A stretch of DNA of 64,000 bases from Methanofervidicoccus abyssi (GTDB taxonomy: Archaea; AGJL01; Methanococci; Methanococcales; Methanococcaceae), in the NCBI RefSeq assembly GCF_004310395.1, contig NZ_BFAX01000004.1:186001-250000 (forward strand), in the 5' to 3' direction. A program made the translations under genes and the position numbers. Below, in pieces: positions 59,752 through 64,000 of the stretch. Each line of letters begins with the position of its first letter. Within the stretch, counting starts at the first letter, position 1. The notes under the pieces were generated by a model. The model was given only the letters and a program-made list of their open reading frames with translations. It was not told the origin of the DNA and ran no database searches.

Positions 59752-60255
59752 ATGGACATAGAGATCCTTAAACATATCTTTTTAGAATTAGTTGAAAAAT
59801 ACGGATTGCTAGGTATCTTTATTATCGGTTTCTCTGAACCTATATTCCAACCTTTTCCAACGGAAATATTTATGATATTTGCTATATCTATGGGTTTAGA
59901 TTGGAGGTATGTCTTCCTTTCTGCTCTCTCAGGCTCCTTACTGGGGTCTACTGTCACCTACTATTTATCCTCAAGGTACGGAGAGAAGCTGGCACTGAGA
60001 TTTTTCAGGGAGGAAGAGTATAGGAAGGGGGAGAAGTTCTTTGAGAAGTATGGAGTGTTGGGCTTTATCGTTATAAGTTTCACACCTATACCTTTTGAAA
60101 TAATGTGTTGGATATGTGGGGCCTTCGAGATGCCCTTTAATAGGTATATTCTTGCCATTCTATTAAGCAGGTTAATAAAGCACGGAGTATTTGTATTACC
60201 CTTTGTATTCTGGGGGTCGGATGTTTGGAAGTTGTTAAAAGATATTATAAGTTAA
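59752..60255 (+). CDS. YqaA/DedA-like membrane protein (VTT domain)
   Basis: A 167-residue membrane protein of the SNARE-associated/DedA-related group. Seen: [19 protein letters not shown] near residues 22-40 (the proline-containing re-entrant region), [18 protein letters not shown] near 61-78, and [20 protein letters not shown] near 101-120. Four or so hydrophobic segments. Family members act in membrane lipid handling in bacteria; the archaeal role is unproven. It ends about 15 bp before hypC. Confidence 0.8.
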   Translation: MDIEILKHIFLELVEKYGLLGIFIIGFSEPIFQPFPTEIFMIFAISMGLDWRYVFLSALSGSLLGSTVTYYLSSRYGEKLALRFFREEEYRKGEKFFEKYGVLGFIVISFTPIPFEIMCWICGAFEMPFNRYILAILLSRLIKHGVFVLPFVFWGSDVWKLLKDIIS

Positions 60256-60269
60256 AGGAGGTTATAATT

Positions 60270-60530
60270 ATGTGTTTGGCAATACCATGTAAGGTTGTAG
60301 AAATATTTGAAGAAAATGGAGAGAGATATGCTATTGCAGAGTATAAGGGAGTGAGACAGAAAGCCAAATTAACACTCCTCGAGGATGTAAAGGTTGGAGA
60401 TTACATTCTGATACATACAGGGTATGCCTTAGAGGTGTTAAGTGAAGAGGATGCAAAGTTAAGTTTAGAAGCATGGGAGGAGTTATTTGAAGCTATAAGT
60501 GAGTTGGAGAAAAAAGAGAAGAAAAAATAA
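60270..60530 (+). CDS. hypC: Hydrogenase maturation chaperone HypC
   Basis: An 86-residue HypC/HupF chaperone. Seen: [18 protein letters not shown] at the start, with Cys2 (exposed after Met removal) that binds iron with Hyp[21 protein letters not shown] near residues 47-66 and an acidic-to-lysine-rich tail. The start is ATG at 60270 behind AAAGGAGGTTATAA; the frame is open upstream into yqaA. Works with HypD (41 kb) on the frh large subunit. Confidence 0.95.
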   Translation: MCLAIPCKVVEIFEENGERYAIAEYKGVRQKAKLTLLEDVKVGDYILIHTGYALEVLSEEDAKLSLEAWEELFEAISELEKKEKKK

Positions 60531-60997
60531 TAATTTATTGAACGAAATTTTTTTAAATTAACAACAACCATGGAGGATCTTGATAAAAATAATAAAAAAA
60601 TCAGTATAAATAAAAATAATAATAAAAACAAATAAAAAATTAATGTAAAAAAATAAAATCTTTCTAAACATCCCTTAGATAAGGAATATAATTAAATGGT
60701 TTTATTTTTTATTGATTAAAAGGATCGTTAATTCTACTTTTTAGACCTTTTCTCTTTTTATTTTATTTTTTTGATTATAAGTTTGAAAAGTTTAAAATTT
60801 ATATTTAAAATTAAAAAATTATAATAAAAACTTATAGATGAAGGTTTAATAGAGACATACTCCGCTTCTATAATGCCCAAAAATAGTCTCAGGGATACGG
60901 CGAGGGATTATTCTCATCTTTATACTATTTATAATTATTGTTTTTGTTATTGTGATCTTCAATAGTTGTACAGTACAGTTTTTAAATGGTGAAAATT
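60531..60997. other. 467-bp spacer with one possible dispersed element
   Basis: AT-rich throughout, except 60845-60900. No gene. T-rich runs at 60700-60780 may terminate the hypC transcript. Confidence 0.45.
60845..60900 (+). repeat. Dispersed intergenic element, copy 10 (diverged)
   Basis: Blocks TTTAATAGAGACATACTCCG, CTTCTATAATGCC, then AAATAGTCTCAGGGATACGG. The first block recalls copy 7 (TTATTAGAGATCCTGCTT), and the last recalls copy 9 (ATAGTCTATGGATAG). It is a weaker match than copies 1, 2, 6, 7 and 9. Confidence 0.35.
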
Positions 60998-62653
60998 ATG
61001 AAGACCCAAAAAATAGATAGAAACAACTATAGGGATTTTATAAGATGCATAATTAAGAATTTATTAGAGAAAAAAGAAATATTGAAAAATCTACCTCCTA
61101 AGAAAAAGAAACAGAAAATAGAAGATATCAAAAGAGAGTGTATAAGGGAGTTCCAACTGGATATAGGTTTTCCACCAAATTCAGAGATTATTAGGTATGC
61201 AACGGAAGAAGAAAAAAGGGAGTTAATACCTATTCTGAGGAAGAAACCTGTTAGAACAATCTCGGGTGTAGCAGTTGTAGCTGTTATGACGTCTCCAGAG
61301 AAATGTCCTCATGGAAAGTGTATCTTCTGTCCAGGAGGTATAAACAGTGTATTTGGAGACGTGCCTCAGAGTTATACAGGGAGGGAGCCTGCTACAATGA
61401 GGGGCCTCATGTACAATTTCGATCCCTACGTCCAAACTAAGGAGAGAATAAGACAACTGGAGAAGATAGGACATCCTACAGATAAGATCGAGCTTATTAT
61501 TATGGGAGGGACGTTTCCTGCAAGAGATATGGAGTACCAGGATAACTTTATAAAGGGATGCTTAGATGCTCTCAACGAGAGGTTCTCTAATACTCTGGAA
61601 GAAGCACAAAAAATAAATGAAACTGCTAAACATAGATGTGTAGCTCTTACAGTGGAGACTAGGCCTGACTACTGTGGTGAAAAGGAGATAAATCAAATGC
61701 TCAAGTTAGGCACCACCAGGGTGGAGTTGGGAGTTCAGACCATATACAACCGTATCTTGGAATACGTTGAAAGGGGCCATACAGTTGAGGATACCATAAG
61801 GGCAACACAACTTTTGAAGGATAGTGGTTTAAAGGTCTCCTATCATATTATGCCAGGTCTTCCAGGTTCCACAGTAGAGATGGATAAGAAGGTATTTAAG
61901 GAGATATTCAGTAACCCAGATTTTAGGCCTGATCTTGTAAAGATTTATCCATGTCTCGTATTAGAAGGAACTAAGCTCTATAAACTGTGGAAAGAGGGGA
62001 AATTTAAACCTATAGGGGAAAAGGAGGCTGTAGATATCATAGTATATGCAAAGTCCATAATGCCAAAATGGGTTAGGACGTCGAGGATACAGAGGGATAT
62101 TCCAGCAACTGTTATTGTAGATGGTGTTAAGAAAAGTAACTTAGGAGAGTTAGTGTATAAGACTTTAGAAAAATCAGGCATAAGGTGTAGATGCATAAGG
62201 TGTAGGGAGGTTGGACATGTAATATACAAGAAGGGTATATACCCAGATCCCGAGAATATAAAACTCTGTAGAGAGGATTACAGTGCAAGTGGAGGTCATG
62301 AGATATTCTTATCCTACGAGGATGTCGAGAAAGATATTCTTATAGGATATCTAAGGTTAAGGATACCATATAAACCCTTTAGGCCAGAGATAGACGATAA
62401 AACTGCATTAGTTAGACAGTTGCACGTATGTGGTCAGGAACAGGCACTATTTGGAGAAGGTTACAGAGAGGAAGAGATACTGTGGCAACATAGGGGCTAT
62501 GGTAGATCCCTACTTAGAGAAGCAGAGAGAATAGCAAGGGAGGAGTATCACATGAAGAAGATACTTGTTACAAGTGGTATAGGTGCAAGGGGGTATTACA
62601 GGAAGTTAGGATACAGAAGGATTGGTCCGTACATGGGGAAGGAGTTAAGATAG
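60998..62653 (+). CDS. elp3: Elp3-type tRNA uridine-34 carboxymethyl-modifying enzyme
   Basis: A 551-residue radical SAM plus acetyltransferase protein that makes cm5U at the wobble position using acetyl-CoA and SAM. Seen: CPHGKCIFCPGGINSVFGD near residues 105-123 (cluster cysteines), IIMGGTFPARDMEYQDNFI near 165-183, VETRPDYCGEKEINQML near 211-227, and a C-terminal GNAT domain with HRGYGRSLLREAERIA near 503-518. The start at 60998 is five bases after GGTGA; the ATG at 60986 overlaps that site. Confidence 0.94.
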   Translation: MKTQKIDRNNYRDFIRCIIKNLLEKKEILKNLPPKKKKQKIEDIKRECIREFQLDIGFPPNSEIIRYATEEEKRELIPILRKKPVRTISGVAVVAVMTSPEKCPHGKCIFCPGGINSVFGDVPQSYTGREPATMRGLMYNFDPYVQTKERIRQLEKIGHPTDKIELIIMGGTFPARDMEYQDNFIKGCLDALNERFSNTLEEAQKINETAKHRCVALTVETRPDYCGEKEINQMLKLGTTRVELGVQTIYNRILEYVERGHTVEDTIRATQLLKDSGLKVSYHIMPGLPGSTVEMDKKVFKEIFSNPDFRPDLVKIYPCLVLEGTKLYKLWKEGKFKPIGEKEAVDIIVYAKSIMPKWVRTSRIQRDIPATVIVDGVKKSNLGELVYKTLEKSGIRCRCIRCREVGHVIYKKGIYPDPENIKLCREDYSASGGHEIFLSYEDVEKDILIGYLRLRIPYKPFRPEIDDKTALVRQLHVCGQEQALFGEGYREEEILWQHRGYGRSLLREAERIAREEYHMKKILVTSGIGARGYYRKLGYRRIGPYMGKELR

Positions 62654-62764
62654 GAAAACTAAAATGGATAACCTGCTTTTTTACTGTTTTAATTATTTAT
62701 AATTTATCGAATAATAAATACATACTATCCAACATTATTATAAGAATATAAGGGAGGAGGTTGT

Positions 62765-63121
62765 ATGGAATTTTGGACTTTAACAAAAAGAAGTAGATGT
62801 TACAACTGTAGTAAACTGGCAGATCAAATAATAGAGATATACCCAAATCAGGCTTTTGTTAAATGTTCCAATTGTGGAGCTACAAGGTGTTATATTATTA
62901 AAAATGTATATATTGATAATAACAACGTTATAGAGTGTGAGAAAGATAAAAAACTCCTGTACGATAATTGGTTATTGGAAAAAGAGGCAGAATGTTACAA
63001 CTGTAAAAGATACGCAATCCAGGATATACTTATTACAGTGGCTGGGATGTATGTAAGATGTAGAAACTGCAGATTTACACGGTATTATAGGTTCAACATA
63101 ATATATATAAGCGAGAAATAG
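62765..63121 (+). CDS. Small double zinc-ribbon protein of unknown function
   Basis: A 118-residue protein with two similar halves, each carrying two CxxC pairs: CYNCSKLA and CSNCGATRCY in the first (near residues 13-43), CYNCKRYA and CRNCRFTRYYRF in the second (near 77-110). This is an internal duplication of a zinc-ribbon-like unit. GGGAGGAGGTTGT precedes the ATG. Nucleic-acid or protein binding is possible; the family is not recognised. Confidence 0.78.
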   Translation: MEFWTLTKRSRCYNCSKLADQIIEIYPNQAFVKCSNCGATRCYIIKNVYIDNNNVIECEKDKKLLYDNWLLEKEAECYNCKRYAIQDILITVAGMYVRCRNCRFTRYYRFNIIYISEK

Positions 63122-63219
63122 ATACAATGGTTTTATTTTTATTGGTTATTTATAACTATTTTTTTAATCATCTCTCTGATAGGGGCCAAAGTATAGTTGT
63201 GTATATTTATACATACAAA

Positions 63220-63238
63220 CGAAAATTTTATATAGAAG
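63220..63238 (+). promoter_or_regulatory. Probable promoter of the CDC48-type ATPase gene
   Basis: ACGAAAATTTTATATAGAAG is a good BRE/TATA sequence about 140 bp before the ATG, implying a long leader. Just upstream is GTGTATATTTATACATAC, an imperfect palindrome resembling the one at 16044-16057. Confidence 0.5.
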
Positions 63239-63377
63239 TTCAAAGGTATAACAACACAAAATCTAATAAAAGAGAAAAAATTTCTATATAAGCATGTACA
63301 ATAATAGTATATATTATCACCTAATAAAATAACAGATATATTATTACCAAAACAGTATTATATGTAGGTGGTAGAGT

Positions 63378-64000
63378 ATGACAGAAGTAGAACTAATTGT
63401 AGCAGAAGCTTATCAAGGGGATGTTGGTAAAGGAATCGTCAGGATAGATCCAGAAATCATGGAGAAGTTAGATCTAAGACCTGGTGATGTTGTAGAGATA
63501 GCTGGGAAATCAAAGGCTTATGCCACTGTATGGAGAGGGTACTTGGAGGATAAAGGGAAAGGTATTATAAGGATGGATGGTATTCTGAGACAGAATGCTA
63601 AAGCTGGAATTGGAGATAAGGTTAAGGTAAAGAAGGCCGAGGTTAAAAATGCTACAAAAATTGTACTTGCCCCAATGCAGCATGTTAGATTCAGTAGTGG
63701 ATTTGAAGAGTATGTCAAAAGCAGGTTAGTTGGTCAAGTTGTAAGTAAGGGATCCAAAGTAGTAATAGGGGTGTTAGGTACTGCATTCCCATTTATAGTA
63801 GTATCAACATCACCCAAAGGTGTTGTTAGAATAACCGAATTAACAAAAGTTGAGTTGAAGGAAGAACCTGTATCAGAGATTAAAGAGACTAAAATACCAG
63901 ATATAACCTACGAAGATATAGGTGGGTTGAAGGAGGAAGTTAAAAAGATAAGGGAGATGGTAGAACTACCAATGAGATATCCAGAGTTATTCGATAAACT
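63378..64000 (+). CDS. CDC48/VCP-type AAA ATPase, N-terminal part
   Basis: An open frame from ATG at 63378 runs off the right edge (207 complete codons). The N-terminal double-psi barrel domain is clear ([20 protein letters not shown] near residues 18-37, [16 protein letters not shown] near 98-113). It is followed by the usual linker into the first AAA domain ([20 protein letters not shown] near 175-194). Archaeal CDC48 unfolds proteins for the proteasome. TAGGTGGTAGAGT precedes the ATG. The ATPase motifs lie beyond the window. Confidence 0.93.
   Translation, partial: MTEVELIVAEAYQGDVGKGIVRIDPEIMEKLDLRPGDVVEIAGKSKAYATVWRGYLEDKGKGIIRMDGILRQNAKAGIGDKVKVKKAEVKNATKIVLAPMQHVRFSSGFEEYVKSRLVGQVVSKGSKVVIGVLGTAFPFIVVSTSPKGVVRITELTKVELKEEPVSEIKETKIPDITYEDIGGLKEEVKKIREMVELPMRYPELFDK

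Overview
The window is from a thermophilic or hyperthermophilic methanogen of the order Methanococcales (Methanocaldococcus, Methanotorris or Methanothermococcus type). The evidence is the F420-reducing hydrogenase with a UGA-encoded selenocysteine, the [Fe]-hydrogenase Hmd with its cofactor genes hcgB and hcgC, SepRS (indirect Cys-tRNA synthesis), SepSecS, archaeal ADTH synthase, GHMP-type shikimate kinase, aIF2-gamma, a Kae1-Bud32 fusion, GGTGAT ribosome binding sites and very AT-rich spacers. No insertion sequence, CRISPR array, provirus or rRNA was found. This is a core-genome segment, and the unusual signals lie mainly in spacers and start codons.

Layout. 1-6.2 kb: YjbQ, cbiC and a small protein, a PIN-ATPase-KH protein, then glnK-amtB behind two copies of a promoter plus NrpR-type operator. 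6.5-12.2 kb: Na+/H+ antiporter, UDP-sugar dehydrogenase, Mn-pyrophosphatase, bioF. 12.6-15.9 kb: frhADGB operon with in-frame UGA and a SECIS element directly after frhA. 16.4-20.9 kb: mfnD, a radical SAM enzyme, tRNA-Cys, hmd, a CooC-like ATPase. 21-28.5 kb: a 1,080-residue helical-repeat protein, a cysteine-cluster protein, a C/D box sRNA, a regulator-methyltransferase pair, a glycosyltransferase, larB. 28.6-37.2 kb: speB, truA, argG, hcgC, hcgB, spcS, minD with three tiny membrane proteins, dphB, tRNA-Thr. 37.5-48.1 kb: HD hydrolase, kae1-bud32, hypD, dadD, tldD, sepS, aif2g. 48.2-54 kb: ADTH synthase, tpiA, hisC, shikimate kinase, hemL. 54.4-64 kb: cbiZ, a small winged-helix protein, GH15 and GH57 amylases, a pyruvate-kinase-like protein, YqaA, hypC, elp3, a zinc-ribbon protein and the start of a CDC48-type AAA ATPase.

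How the genes connect. FrhADGB needs nickel-site maturation (HypC, HypD and the FrhD protease) and selenocysteine (SpcS and the SECIS). Hmd needs the FeGP cofactor (HcgB, HcgC). SepRS charges tRNA-Cys, whose gene is also here. Kae1-Bud32 makes t6A on ANN-decoding tRNAs such as the tRNA-Thr(GGU) encoded nearby. The two amylases and the glycosyltransferase fit glycogen turnover.

Most notable observations: (1) two housekeeping genes, speB and tpiA, have no ATG/GTG/TTG where translation must begin, but both carry ATC exactly four bases after the GGTGA motif; (2) a family of about ten dispersed intergenic elements of 50-70 bp, each between A-rich and T-rich flanks; (3) the UGA/SECIS hydrogenase; (4) a complete C/D box sRNA; (5) duplicated NrpR promoter-operators; (6) structured GC-rich islands that may be unannotated RNAs.
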